Assembly: GCA_012656075.1 (NCBI GenBank)
Contig: JAAKBF010000151.1
Coordinates: forward strand, 124,001 to 188,000
Direction: 5' to 3'
Source: Phytophthora hibernalis
Taxonomy: Eukaryota; Oomycota; Peronosporomycetes; Peronosporales; Peronosporaceae
Length of the DNA: 64,000 nt
Position numbers and translations under genes: made by a program. Numbering within the stretch: the stretch's first letter is position 1; each line of letters begins with the position of its first letter. Of the stretch, positions 19,464 through 32,900 are shown one piece after another. The notes below the pieces were generated by a model. The model made no database searches, was not told where the DNA came from, and was given only the letters and a program-made list of their open reading frames with translations.

Positions 19464-20486
19464 TGTGGTGTAGGGAAATCCAGATTTTGCAAAACCCTAC
19501 ACTAGGGATGCCTAAGCTAGGCCAGTGGATACATCGCACTCAAGAAGATCAAGAGGGTACACCACCAAATGGGTACACCGCCAAGTGGGTACACCGCCAA
19601 GTGGGTACACCGCCAAGTGGATACATCGCCAAAGTGGATACATCGCACTCAACAGGGAACGGACTTAATCAGGAACCGCACTTAGTTGGACTCGGCGATA
19701 ATCGACTCGGCAAAAGTTGGACTCGGCGAAAGTCGACTTGGCGAGAAAAATCCTCGAGGGAGATATACCAACTGGGGGATAAATCAGGATCTGGGCGAAG
19801 AGTCGCCGAGAGGTACGACACCAAGAGACGGAGCTGAGTGAAGAGTCGCAGGGAGATCTGTAACGACTCCATTTCATTAGATATTTGTAAAGGACCAATT
19901 GAAGAACATAGGGAAGAGCCCAAAGGGGCTCTCCGAAGATATAGAGATAACAATCAGAGCAGAATCTTCTAAGTCCAAGAACAGCGTACACTTTTCCGGT
20001 AAGTCCCAGCGTGGACTTGATTATATCTGCCGTCGTTACCCGAGAGGCATAGCTTGTAGGGGAGCCGTCTGGTAGCGCCAAGAGATCAAGGTCGGCCCGG
20101 GGTGGGCACTTCTCGCTACCAAGCGATGACAAGCCTCGTCGATTGGACGAGACGGTGGGTCTGCACAACCCAGGACACCGTAACCTCCTAGCTGGGCGTA
20201 ATCTGCGCCTGGTAACCTGTAAAAGCGCTTGCGCGCTGCCGTTCATCCTTTGGTGGAGGGCACAGGGGTTTGCACGGAGACTGCCCCGCTCAGGCGAGTC
20301 TCTGGAGAGTTTGGAGCTTGGTACCCGTCGGGAACAACACTCAACTGAACCCCGGCTGGGGCGAACCGCAAAGGGAACCAACAGGAACCCTGCGCAAGCC
20401 CAACATCGCCGACCTGACTCGGCGAATTGATGTGCTGTTGCGTGGAAGCCGAACTAACTACGATTTCTGTGAATCACAACACCACA
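19464..20486 (+). mobile_element. Long terminal repeat of an LTR retrotransposon (5' LTR)
   Basis: Starts TGTGGTGT (19464-19471) and ends ACACCACA (20479-20486), an 8-bp perfect inverted terminus of TG..CA type, 1023 bp apart. It is followed after two bases by a primer binding site and then a gag-like start, in the order required of a 5' LTR. It contains a short 16-bp tandem repeat array (19555-19635). The matching 3' LTR is not seen in this window. Open frames within it, such as the minus-strand one at 19665-20381, are not coding. Confidence 0.75.
19555..19635 (+). repeat. 16-bp minisatellite inside the LTR
   Basis: Four consecutive copies of GGGTACACCGCCAAGT-like units (19555-19618, the first with two changes) followed by degenerate units GGATACATCGCCAAAGT. 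A related GGATACATCGC piece stands at 19527. Local slippage within the U3-like part of the LTR is the simplest explanation. Confidence 0.9.
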
Positions 20487-20488
20487 AC

Positions 20489-20506
20489 TGGTTTCGCGAC
20501 CCGGGA
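20489..20506 (+). other. Primer binding site for tRNA-primed reverse transcription
   Basis: TGGTTTCGCGACCCGGGA starts with TGG (complement of the tRNA CCA tail) and is complementary to a plausible tRNA 3' end: a discriminator base, a 7-nt acceptor strand (UCGCGAA) and a CCGGG T-stem strand. It lies two bases downstream of the LTR. The tRNA identity cannot be named from sequence alone. Confidence 0.7.
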
Positions 20507-20573
20507 TTTAGGGGTGTGCTTTGTTTTCGCAGGTACCAAGTACAACCAAGTTAAGAGCAACAAGTGAGAGAAG

Positions 20574-20925
20574 ATGGTCAAAGGATCGCCAAGTTTGAGC
20601 GACGCAAGCCAGGCGACGGCCAGAGGATCGCCACTCGATGAGTCGAACTCGGCGAGAGCCAGCATTACCGCCGCGGACGCGGAGGTGACGCGCTCCGTCC
20701 AGTTTGACGATTTCGACGGTAACGAAGACCATGGAAGCGAGGAGGAAGAACCAGTCGAGCGGAACATCGCAGCGGAACTCGGCGATGATGATGACGACGA
20801 ATAGGACGTGGCTCCAGGTGACGGACCGCCGCTTGTTCCCAAGGCGACAAAGAATGTCGAAACACCGAAGGCAAACCGAGTCCTGGCGCGACTCGTCGAA
20901 GAAATGAAGAACAGCAGTCGGTGTG
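20574..20925 (+). pseudogene. Gag-like N-terminus of the LTR element, cut by the satellite
   Basis: ATG 20574 opens 76 codons of Ser/Ala-rich then very acidic sequence (MVKGSPSLSDASQATARG; VQFDDFDGNEDHGSEEEEP; ELGDDDDDE) ending at TAG 20802-20804. The next frame is open on to KNVETPKANRVLARLVEEMKNS, where the satellite begins. Its place 66 bases after the primer binding site argues for gag. No CCHC knuckle is seen because the rest of the element is missing. No catalytic content. Confidence 0.5.
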
Positions 20926-23900
20926 TTGGTCAAATCCGCCATGGCCTAGCCATGTTGTACTCAACCCACGCCGCCCGTAACGCGATGACCGAGGGAACAT
21001 CATCGAGCATCTGAGTCATGCTCCTAAGGAAGGCTTCAACAGCAGAGACTTGGACCCAGTGGCGTCGCTCCCATAGCGCCAGACCGAGGTCCGCTTTCTC
21101 GGTCCGGTCGGTGGCGATGCCTTGGAACTGACGCCACATCTTGACGAACCGAGCTAATCCAGTAGCAGGGGTTGAGATCTTGGAGCGTGGCGGATGCTGG
21201 TCGATAGTAAAACAGTACGGTCTCTCCGGCAACTTCAAGCGCACTTGCTGCCAAGGGTGGCCAGGGTTGGTCCAATCCGCCATGGCCTAGCCATGTTGTA
21301 CAAAACCCACGCTGCCCGTAACGCGATGACTGAGGGAACATCATCGAGCATCTGAGTCATGCTCCTAAGGAAGGCTTCAACAGCAGAGACTTGGACCCAG
21401 TGGCGTCGCTCCCATAGCGCCAGACCGAGGTCCGCTTTCTCGGTCCGGTCGGTGGCGATGCCTTGGAACTGACGCCACATCTTGACGAACCGAGCTAATC
21501 CAGTAGCAGGGGTTGAGATCTTGGAGCGTGGCGGATGCTGGTCGATAGTAAAACAGCACGGTCTCTCCGGCAACTTCAAGCGCACTTGCTGCCAAGGGTG
21601 GCCAGGGTTGGTCCAATCCGCCATGGCCTAGCCATGTTGTACAAAACCCACGCTGCCCGTAACGCGATGACTGAGGGAACATCATCGAGCATCTGAGTCA
21701 TGCTCCTAAGGAAGGCTTCAACAGCAGAGACTTGGACCCAGTGGCGTCGCTCCCATAGCGCCAGACCGAGGTCCGCTTTCTCGGTCCGGTCGGTGGCGAT
21801 GCCTTGGAACTGACGCCACATCTTGACGAACCGAGCTAATCCAGTAGCAGGGGTTGAGATCTTGGAGCGTGGCGGATGCTGGTCGATAGTAAAACAGCAC
21901 GGTCTCTCCGGCAACTTCAAGCGCACTTGCTGCCAAGGGTGGCCAGGGTTGGTCCAATCCGCCATGGCCTAGCCATGTTGTACAAAACCCACGCTGCCCG
22001 TAACGCGATGACTGAGGGAACATCATCGAGCATCTGAGTCATGCTCCTAAGGAAGGCTTCAACAGCAGAGACTTGGACCCAGTGGCGTCGCTCCCATAGC
22101 GCCAGACCGAGGTCCGCTTTCTCGGTCCGGTCGGTGGCGATGCCTTGGAACTGACGCCACATCTTGACGAACCGGGCTAATCCAGTAGCAGGGGTTGAGA
22201 TCTTGGAGCGTGGCGGATGCTGGTCGATAGTAAAACAGTACGGTCTCTCCGGCAACTTCAAGCGCACTTGCTGCCAAGGGTGGCCAGGGTTGGTCCAATC
22301 CGCCATGGCCTAGCCATGTTGTACTCAACCCACGCTGCCCGTAACGCGATGACCGAGGGAACATCTGAGTCATGCTCCTAAGGAAGGCTTCAACAGCAGA
22401 GACTTGGACCCAGTGGCGTCGCTCCCCATAGCGCCAGACCGAGGTCCGCTTTCTCGGTCCGGTCGGTGGCGATGCCTTGGAACTGACGCCACATCTTGAC
22501 GAACCGAGCTAATCCAGTAGCAGGGGTTGAGATCTTGGAGCGTGGCGGATGCTGGTCGATAGTAAAACAGCACGGTCTCTCCGGCAACTTCAAGCGCACT
22601 TGCTGCCAAGGGTGGCCAGGGTTGGTCCAATCCGCCATGGCCTAGCCATGTTGTACAAAACCCACGCTGCCCGTAACGCGATGACTGAGGGAACATCATC
22701 GAGCATCTGAGTCATGCTCCTAAGGAAGGCTTCAACAGCAGAGACTTGGACCCAGTGGCGTCGCTCCCATAGCGCCAGACCGAGGTCCGCTTTCTCGGTC
22801 CGGTCGGTGGCGATGCCTTGGAACTGACGCCACATCTTGACGAACCGGGCTAATCCAGTAGCAGGGGTTGAGATCTTGGAGCGTGGCGGATGCTGGTCGA
22901 TAGTAAAACAGTACGGTCTCTCCGGCAACTTCAAGCGCACTTGCTGCCAAGGGTGGCCAGGGTTGGTCCAATCCGCCATGGCCTAGCCATGTTGTACTCA
23001 ACCCACGCTGCCCGTAACGCGATGACCGAGGGAACATCTGAGTCATGCTCCTAAGGAAGGCTTCAACAGCAGAGACTTGGACCCAGTGGCGTCGCTCCCA
23101 TAGGGCCAGACCGAGGTCCGCTTTCTCGGTCCGGTCGGTGGCAATGCCTTGGAAGTGACGCCACATCTTGACAAACCGGGCTAATCCAGTAGCAGGGGTT
23201 GAGATCTTGGAGCGTGGCGGATGCTGGTCGATAGTAAAACAGCACGGTCTCTCCGGCAACTTCAAGCGCACTTGCTGCCAAGGGTGGCCAGGGTTGGTCC
23301 AATCCGCCATGGCCTAGCCATGTTGTACAAAACCCACGCTGCCCGTAACGCGATGACTGAGGGAACATCATCGAGCATCTGAGTCATGCTCCTAAGGAAG
23401 GCTTCAACAGCAGAGACTTGGACCCAGTGGCGTCGCTCCCATAGCGCCAGACCGAGGTCCGCTTTCTCGGTCCGGTCGGTGGCGATGCCTTGGAAGTGAC
23501 GCCACATCTTGACGAACCGGGCTAATCCAGTGGCAGGGGTTGAGATCTTGGAGCGTGGCGGATGCTGGTCGATAGTAAAACAGTACGGTCTCTCCGGCAA
23601 CTTCAAGCGCACTTGCTGCCAAGGGTGGCCAGGGTTGGTCCAATCCGCCATGGCCTAGCCATGTTGTACAAAACCCACGCTGCCCGTAACGCGATGACCG
23701 AGGGAACATCATCGAGCATCTGAGTCATGCTCCTAAGGAAGGCTTCAACAGCAGAGACTTGGACCCAGTGGCGTCGCTCCCATAGCGCCAGACCGAGGTC
23801 CGCTTTCTCGGTCCGGTCGGTGGCGATGCCTTGGAAGTGACGCCACATCTTGACGAACCGAGCTAATCCAGTGGCAGGGGTTGAGATCTTGGAGCGTGGC

Positions 23901-26900
23901 GGATGCTGGTCGATAGTAAAACAGCACGGTCTCTCCGGCAACTTCAAGCGCACTTGCTGCCAAGGGTGGCCAGGGTTGGTCCAATCCGCCATGGCCTAGC
24001 CATGTTGTACAAAACCCACGCTGCCCGTAACGCGATGACTGAGGGAACATCATCGAGCATCTGAGTCATGCTCCTAAGGAAGGCTTCAACAGCAGAGACT
24101 TGGACCCAGTGGCGTCGCTCCCATAGCGCCAGACCGAGGTCCGCTTTCTCGGTCCGGTCGGTGGCGATGCCTTGGAACTGACGCCACATCTTGACGAACC
24201 GAGCTAATCCAGTGGCAGGGGTTGAGATCTTGGAGCGTGGCGGATGCTGGTCGATAGTAAAACAGCACGGTCTCTCCGGCAACTTCAAGCGCACTTGCTG
24301 CCAAGGGTGGCCAGGGTTGGTCCAATCCGCCATGGCCTAGCCATGTTGTACAAAACCCACGCTGCCCGTAACGCGATGACTGAGGGAACATCATCGAGCA
24401 TCTGAGTCATGCTCCTAAGGAAGGCTTCAACAGCAGAGACTTGGACCCAGTGGCGTCGCTCCCATAGCGCCAGACCGAGGTCCGCTTTCTCGGTCCGGTC
24501 GGTGGCGATGCCTTGGAACTGACGCCACATCTTGACGAACCGAGCTAATCCAGTGGCAGGGGTTGAGATCTTGGAGCGTGGCGGATGCTGGTCGATAGTA
24601 AAACAGCACGGTCTCTCCGGCAACTTCAAGCGCACTTGCTGCCAAGGGTGGCCAGGGTTGGTCCAATCCGCCATGGCCTAGCCATGTTGTACAAAACCCA
24701 CGCTGCCCGTAACGCGATGACTGAGGGAACATCATCGAGCATCTGAGTCATGCTCCTAAGGAAGGCTTCAACAGCAGAGACTTGGACCCAGTGGCGTCGC
24801 TCCCATAGCGCCAGACCGAGGTCCGCTTTCTCGGTCCGGTCGGTGGCGATGCCTTGGAAGTGACGCCACATCTTGACGAACCGAGCTAATCCAGTGGCAG
24901 GGGTTGAGATCTTGGAGCGTGGCGGATGCTGGTCGATAGTAAAACAGCACGGTCTCTCCGGCAACTTCAAGCGCACTTGCTGCCAAGGGTGGCCAGGGTT
25001 GGTCCAATCCGCCATGGCCTAGCCATGTTGTACAAAACCCACGCTGCCCGTAACGCGATGACTGAGGGAACATCATCGAGCATCTGAGTCATGCTCCTAA
25101 GGAAGGCTTCAACAGCAGAGACTTGGACCCAGTGGCGTCGCTCCCATAGCGCCAGACCGAGGTCCGCTTTCTCGGTCCGGTCGGTGGCGATGCCTTGGAA
25201 GTGACGCCACATCTTGACGAACCGAGCTAATCCAGTGGCAGGGGTTGAGATCTTGGAGCGTGGCGGATGCTGGTCGATAGTAAAACAGCACGGTCTCTCC
25301 GGCAACTTCAAGCGCACTTGCTGCCAAGGGTGGCCAGGGTTGGTCCAATCCGCCATGGCCTAGCCATGTTGTACAAAACCCACGCTGCCCGTAACGCGAT
25401 GACTGAGGGAACATCATCGAGCATCTGAGTCATGCTCCTAAGGAAGGCTTCAACAGCAGAGACTTGGACCCAGTGGCGTCGCTCCCATAGCGCCAGACCG
25501 AGGTCCGCTTTCTCGGTCCGGTCGGTGGCGATGCCTTGGAAGTGACGCCACATCTTGACGAACCGAGCTAATCCAGTGGCAGGGGTTGAGATCTTGGAGC
25601 GTGGCGGATGCTGGTCGATAGTAAAACAGCACGGTCTCTCCGGCAACTTCAAGCGCACTTGCTGCCAAGGGTGGCCAGGGTTGGTCCAATCCGCCATGGC
25701 CTAGCCATGTTGTACAAAACCCACGCTGCCCGTAACGCGATGACTGAGGGAACATCATCGAGCATCTGAGTCATGCTCCTAAGGAAGGCTTCAACAGCAG
25801 AGACTTGGACCCAGTGGCGTCGCTCCCATAGCGCCAGACCGAGGTCCGCTTTCTCGGTCCGGTCGGTGGCGATGCCTTGGAACTGACGCCACATCTTGAC
25901 GAACCGAGCTAATCCAGTGGCAGGGGTTGAGATCTTGGAGCGTGGCGGATGCTGGTCGATAGTAAAACAGCACGGTCTCTCCGGCAACTTCAAGCGCACT
26001 TGCTGCCAAGGGTGGCCAGGGTTGGTCCAATCCGCCATGGCCTAGCCATGTTGTACAAAACCCACGCTGCCCGTAACGCGATGACTGAGGGAACATCATC
26101 GAGCATCTGAGTCATGCTCCTAAGGAAGGCTTCAACAGCAGAGACTTGGACCCAGTGGCGTCGCTCCCATAGCGCCAGACCGAGGTCCGCTTTCTCGGTC
26201 CGGTCGGTGGCGATGCCTTGGAAGTGACGCCACATCTTGACGAACCGAGCTAATCCAGTGGCAGGGGTTGAGATCTTGGAGCGTGGCGGATGCTGGTCGA
26301 TAGTAAAACAGCACGGTCTCTCCGGCAACTTCAAGCGCACTTGCTGCCAAGGGTGGCCAGGGTTGGTCCAATCCGCCATGGCCTAGCCATGTTGTACAAA
26401 ACCCACGCTGCCCGTAACGCGATGACTGAGGGAACATCATCGAGCATCTGAGTCATGCTCCTAAGGAAGGCTTCAACAGCAGAGACTTGGACCCAGTGGC
26501 GTCGCTCCCATAGCGCCAGACCGAGGTCCGCTTTCTCGGTCCGGTCGGTGGCGATGCCTTGGAACTGACGCCACATCTTGACGAACCGAGCTAATCCAGT
26601 GGCAGGGGTTGAGATCTTGGAGCGTGGCGGATGCTGGTCGATAGTAAAACAGCACGGTCTCTCCGGCAACTTCAAGCGCACTTGCTGCCAAGGGTGGCCA
26701 GGGTTGGTCCAATCCGCCATGGCCTAGCCATGTTGTACAAAACCCACGCTGCCCGTAACGCGATGACTGAGGGAACATCATCGAGCATCTGAGTCATGCT
26801 CCTAAGGAAGGCTTCAACAGCAGAGACTTGGACCCAGTGGCGTCGCTCCCATAGCGCCAGACCGAGGTCCGCTTTCTCGGTCCGGTCGGTGGCGATGCCT

Positions 26901-29900
26901 TGGAAGTGACGCCACATCTTGACGAACCGAGCTAATCCAGTGGCAGGGGTTGAGATCTTGGAGCGTGGCGGATGCTGGTCGATAGTAAAACAGCACGGTC
27001 TCTCCGGCAACTTCAAGCGCACTTGCTGCCAAGGGTGGCCAGGGTTGGTCCAATCCGCCATGGCCTAGCCATGTTGTACAAAACCCACGCTGCCCGTAAC
27101 GCGATGACTGAGGGAACATCATCGAGCATCTGAGTCATGCTCCTAAGGAAGGCTTCAACAGCAGAGACTTGGACCCAGTGGCGTCGCTCCCATAGCGCCA
27201 GACCGAGGTCCGCTTTCTCGGTCCGGTCGGTGGCGATGCCTTGGAAGTGACGCCACATCTTGACGAACCGAGCTAATCCAGTGGCAGGGGTTGAGATCTT
27301 GGAGCGTGGCGGATGCTGGTCGATAGTAAAACAGCACGGTCTCTCCGGCAACTTCAAGCGCACTTGCTGCCAAGGGTGGCCAGGGTTGGTCCAATCCGCC
27401 ATGGCCTAGCCATGTTGTACAAAACCCACGCTGCCCGTAACGCGATGACTGAGGGAACATCATCGAGCATCTGAGTCATGCTCCTAAGGAAGGCTTCAAC
27501 AGCAGAGACTTGGACCCAGTGGCGTCGCTCCCATAGCGCCAGACCGAGGTCCGCTTTCTCGGTCCGGTCGGTGGCGATGCCTTGGAACTGACGCCACATC
27601 TTGACGAACCGAGCTAATCCAGTGGCAGGGGTTGAGATCTTGGAGCGTGGCGGATGCTGGTCGATAGTAAAACAGCACGGTCTCTCCGGCAACTTCAAGC
27701 GCACTTGCTGCCAAGGGTGGCCAGGGTTGGTCCAATCCGCCATGGCCTAGCCATGTTGTACAAAACCCACGCTGCCCGTAACGCGATGACTGAGGGAACA
27801 TCATCGAGCATCTGAGTCATGCTCCTAAGGAAGGCTTCAACAGCAGAGACTTGGACCCAGTGGCGTCGCTCCCATAGCGCCAGACCGAGGTCCGCTTTCT
27901 CGTCCGGTCGGTGGCGATGCCTTGGAACTGACGCCACATCTTGACGAACCGAGCTAATCCAGTGGCAGGGGTTGAGATCTTGGAGCGTGGCGGATGCTGG
28001 TCGATAGTAAAACAGCACGGTCTCTCCGGCAACTTCAAGCGCACTTGCTGCCAAGGGTGGCCAGGGTTGGTCCAATCCGCCATGGCCTAGCCATGTTGTA
28101 CTCAACCCACGCTGCCCGTAACGCGATGACCGAGGGAACATCATCGAGCATCTGAGTCATGCTCCTAAGGAAGGCTTCAACAGCAGAGACTTGGACCCAG
28201 TGGCGTCGCTCCCATAGCGCCAGACCGAGGTCCGCTTTCTCGGTCCGGTCGGTGGCGATGCCTTGGAAGTGACGCCACATCTTGACGAACCGGGCTAATC
28301 CAGTGGCAGGGGTTGAGATCTTGGAGCGTGGCGGATGCTGGTCGATAGTAAAACAGTACGGTCTCTCCGGCAACTTCAAGCGCACTTGCTGCCAAGGGTG
28401 GCCAGGGTTGGTCCAATCCGCCATGGCCTAGCCATGTTGTACTCAACCCACGCTGCCCGTAACGCGATGACTGAGGGAACATCATCGAGCATCTGAGTCA
28501 TGCTCCTAAGGAAGGCTTCAACAGCAGAGACTTGGACCCAGTGGCGTCGCTCCCATAGCGCCAGACCGAGGTCCGCTTTCTCGGTCCGGTCGGTGGCGAT
28601 GCCTTGGAACTGACGCCACATCTTGACGAACCGAGCTAATCCAGTGGCAGGGGTTGAGATCTTGGAGCGTGGCGGATGCTGGTCGATAGTAAAACAGCAC
28701 GGTCTCTCCGGCAACTTCAAGCGCACTTGCTGCCAAGGGTGGCCAGGGTTGGTCCAATCCGCCATGGCCTAGCCATGTTGTACAAAACCCACGCTGCCCG
28801 TAACGCGATGACTGAGGGAACATCATCGAGCATCTGAGTCATGCTCCTAAGGAAGGCTTCAACAGCAGAGACTTGGACCCAGTGGCGTCGCTCCCATAGC
28901 GCCAGACCGAGGTCCGCTTTCTCGGTCCGGTCGGTGGCGATGCCTTGGAACTGACGCCACATCTTGACGAACCGAGCTAATCCAGTGGCAGGGGTTGAGA
29001 TCTTGGAGCGTGGCGGATGCTGGTCGATAGTAAAACAGCACGGTCTCTCCGGCAACTTCAAGCGCACTTGCTGCCAAGGGTGGCCAGGGTTGGTCCAATC
29101 CGCCATGGCCTAGCCATGTTGTACAAAACCCACGCTGCCCGTAACGCGATGACCGAGGGAACATCATCGAGCATCTGAGTCATGCTCCTAAGGAAGGCTT
29201 CAACAGCAGAGACTTGGACCCAGTGGCGTCGCTCCCATAGCGCCAGACCGAGGTCCGCTTTCTCGGTCCGGTCGGTGGCGATGCCTTGGAAGTGACGCCA
29301 CATCTTGACGAACCGAGCTAATCCAGTGGCAGGGGTTGAGATCTTGGAGCGTGGCGGATGCTGGTCGATAGTAAAACAGCACGGTCTCTCCGGCAACTTC
29401 AAGCGCACTTGCTGCCAAGGGTGGCCAGGGTTGGTCCAATCCGCCATGGCCTAGCCATGTTGTACAAAACCCACGCTGCCCGTAACGCGATGACTGAGGG
29501 AACATCATCGAGCATCTGAGTCATGCTCCTAAGGAAGGCTTCAACAGCAGAGACTTGGACCCAGTGGCGTCGCTCCCATAGCGCCAGACCGAGGTCCGCT
29601 TTCTCGGTCCGGTCGGTGGCGATGCCTTGGAACTGACGCCACATCTTGACGAACCGGGCTAATCCAGTGGCAGGGGTTGAGATCTTGGAGCGTGGCGGAT
29701 GCTGGTCGATAGTAAAACAGTACGGTCTCTCCGGCAACTTCAAGCGCACTTGCTGCCAAGGGTGGCCAGGGTTGGTCCAATCCGCCATGGCCTAGCCATG
29801 TTGTACAAAACCCACGCTGCCCGTAACGCGATGACTGAGGGAACATCATCGAGCATCTGAGTCATGCTCCTAAGGAAGGCTTCAACAGCAGAGACTTGGA

Positions 29901-32900
29901 CCCAGTGGCGTCGCTCCCATAGCGCCAGACCGAGGTCCGCTTTCTCGGTCCGGTCGGTGGCGATGCCTTGGAAGTGACGCCACATCTTGACGAACCGGGC
30001 TAATCCAGTGGCAGGGGTTGAGATCTTGGAGCGTGGCGGATGCTGGTCGATAGTAAAACAGTACGGTCTCTCCGGCAACTTCAAGCGCACTTGCTGCCAA
30101 GGGTGGCCAGGGTTGGTCCAATCCGCCATGGCCTAGCCATGTTGTACAAAACCCACGCTGCCCGTAACGCGATGACCGAGGGAACATCATCGAGCATCTG
30201 AGTCATGCTCCTAAGGAAGGCTTCAACAGCAGAGACTTGGACCCAGTGGCGTCGCTCCCATAGCGCCAGACCGAGGTCCGCTTTCTCGGTCCGGTCGGTG
30301 GCGATGCCTTGGAACTGACGCCACATCTTGACGAACCGAGCTAATCCAGTGGCAGGGGTTGACATCTTGGAGCGTGGCGGATGCTGGTCGATAGTAAAAC
30401 AGCACGGTCTCTCCGGCAACTTCAAGCGCACTTGCTGCCAAGGGTGGCCAGGGTTGGTCCAATCCGCCATGGCCTAGCCATGTTGTACAAAACCCACGCT
30501 GCCCGTAACGCGATGACTGAGGGAACATCATCGAGCATCTGAGTCATGCTCCTAAGGAAGGCTTCAACAGCAGAGACTTGGACCCAGTGGCGTCGCTCCC
30601 ATAGCGCCAGACCGAGGTCCGCTTTCTCGGTCCGGTCGGTGGCGATGCCTTGGAAGTGACGCCACATCTTGACGAACCGAGCTAATCCAGTGGCAGGGGT
30701 TGAGATCTTGGAGCGTGGCGGATGCTGGTCGATAGTAAAACAGCACGGTCTCTCCGGCAACTTCAAGCGCACTTGCTGCCAAGGGTGGCCAGGGTTGGTC
30801 CAATCCGCCATGGCCTAGCCATGTTGTACAAAACCCACGCTGCCCGTAACGCGATGACCGAGGGAACATCATCGAGCATCTGAGTCATGCTCCTAAGGAA
30901 GGCTTCAACAGCAGAGACTTGGACCCAGTGGCGTCGCTCCCATAGCGCCAGACCGAGGTCCGCTTTCTCGGTCCGGTCGGTGGCGATGCCTTGGAAGTGA
31001 CGCCACATCTTGACGAACCGGGCTAATCCAGTGGCAGGGGTTGAGATCTTGGAGCGTGGCGGATGCTGGTCGATAGTAAAACAGTACGGTCTCTCCGGCA
31101 ACTTCAAGCGCACTTGCTGCCAAGGGTGGCCAGGGTTGGTCCAATCCGCCATGGCCTAGCCATGTTGTACAAAACCCACGCTGCCCGTAACGCGATGACC
31201 GAGGGAACATCATCGAGCATCTGAGTCATGCTCCTAAGGAAGGCTTCAACAGCAGAGACTTGGACCCAGTGGCGTCGCTCCCATAGCGCCAGACCGAGGT
31301 CCGCTTTCTCGGTCCGGTCGGTGGCGATGCCTTGGAAGTGACGCCACATCTTGACGAACCGAGCTAATCCAGTGGCAGGGGTTGAGATCTTGGAGCGTGG
31401 CGGATGCTGGTCGATAGTAAAACAGCACGGTCTCTCCGGCAACTTCAAGCGCACTTGCTGCCAAGGGTGGCCAGGGTTGGTCCAATCCGCCATGGCCTAG
31501 CCATGTTGTACAAAACCCACGCTGCCCGTAACGCGATGACCGAGGGAACATCATCGAGCATCTGAGTCATGCTCCTAAGGAAGGCTTCAACAGCAGAGAC
31601 TTGGACCCAGTGGCGTCGCTCCCATAGCGCCAGACCGAGGTCCGCTTTCTCGGTCCGGTCGGTGGCGATGCCTTGGAACTGACGCCACATCTTGACGAAC
31701 CGAGCTAATCCAGTGGCAGGGGTTGAGATCTTGGAGCGTGGCGGATGCTGGTCGATAGTAAAACAGCACGGTCTCTCCGGCAACTTCAAGCGCACTTGCT
31801 GCCAAGGGTGGCCAGGGTTGGTCCAATCCGCCATGGCCTAGCCATGTTGTACAAAACCCACGCTGCCCGTAACGCGATGACTGAGGGAACATCATCGAGC
31901 ATCTGAGTCATGCTCCTAAGGAAGGCTTCAACAGCAGAGACTTGGACCCAGCGGCGTCGCTCCCATAGCGCCAGACCGAGGTCCGCTTTCTCGGTCCGGT
32001 CGGTGGCGATGCCTTGGAAGTGACGCCACATCTTGACGAACCGGGCTAATCCAGTGGCAGGGGTTGACATCTTGGAGCGTGGCGGATGCTGGTCGATAGT
32101 AAAACAGCACGGTCTCTCCGGCAACTTCAAGCGCACTTGCTGCCAAGGGTGGCCAGGGTTGGTCCAATCCGCCATGGCCTAGCCATGTTGTACTCAACCC
32201 ACGCTGCCCGTAACGCGATGACCGAGGGAACATCTGAGTCATGCTCCTAAGGAAGGCTTCAACAGCAGAGACTTGGACCCAGTGGCGTCGCTCCCATAGC
32301 GCCAGACCGAGGTCCGCTTTCTCGGTCCGGTCGGTGGCGATGCCTTGGAAGTGACGCCACATCTTGACGAACCGGGCTAATCCAGTGGCAGGGGTTGAGA
32401 TCTTGGAGCGTGGCGGATGCTGGTCGATAGTAAAACAGCACGGTCTCTCCGGCAACTTCAAGCGCACTTGCTGCCAAGGGTGGCCAGGGTTGGTCCAATC
32501 CGCCATGGCCTAGCCATGTTGTACAAAACCCACGCTGCCCGTAACGCGATGACCGAGGGAACATCATCGAGCATCTGAGTCATGCTCCTAAGGAAGGCTT
32601 CAACAGCAGAGACTTGGACCCAGTGGCGTCGCTCCCATAGCGCCAGACCGAGGTCCGCTTTCTCGGTCCGGTCGGTGGCGATGCCTTGGAACTGACGCCA
32701 CATCTTGACGAACCGAGCTAATCCAGTGGCAGGGGTTGACATCTTGGAGCGTGGCGGATGCTGGTCGATAGTAAAACAGCACGGTCTCTCCGGCAACTTC
32801 AAGCGCACTTGCTGCCAAGGGTGGCCAGGGTTGGTCCAATCCGCCATGGCCTAGCCATGTTGTACAAACCCACGCTGCCCGTAACGCGATGACTGAGGGA

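Noticed and set aside
19665..20381. A 238-codon minus-strand open frame
   Set aside because: Falls wholly inside the LTR with TGTGGTGT..ACACCACA ends; no domain and no start context.
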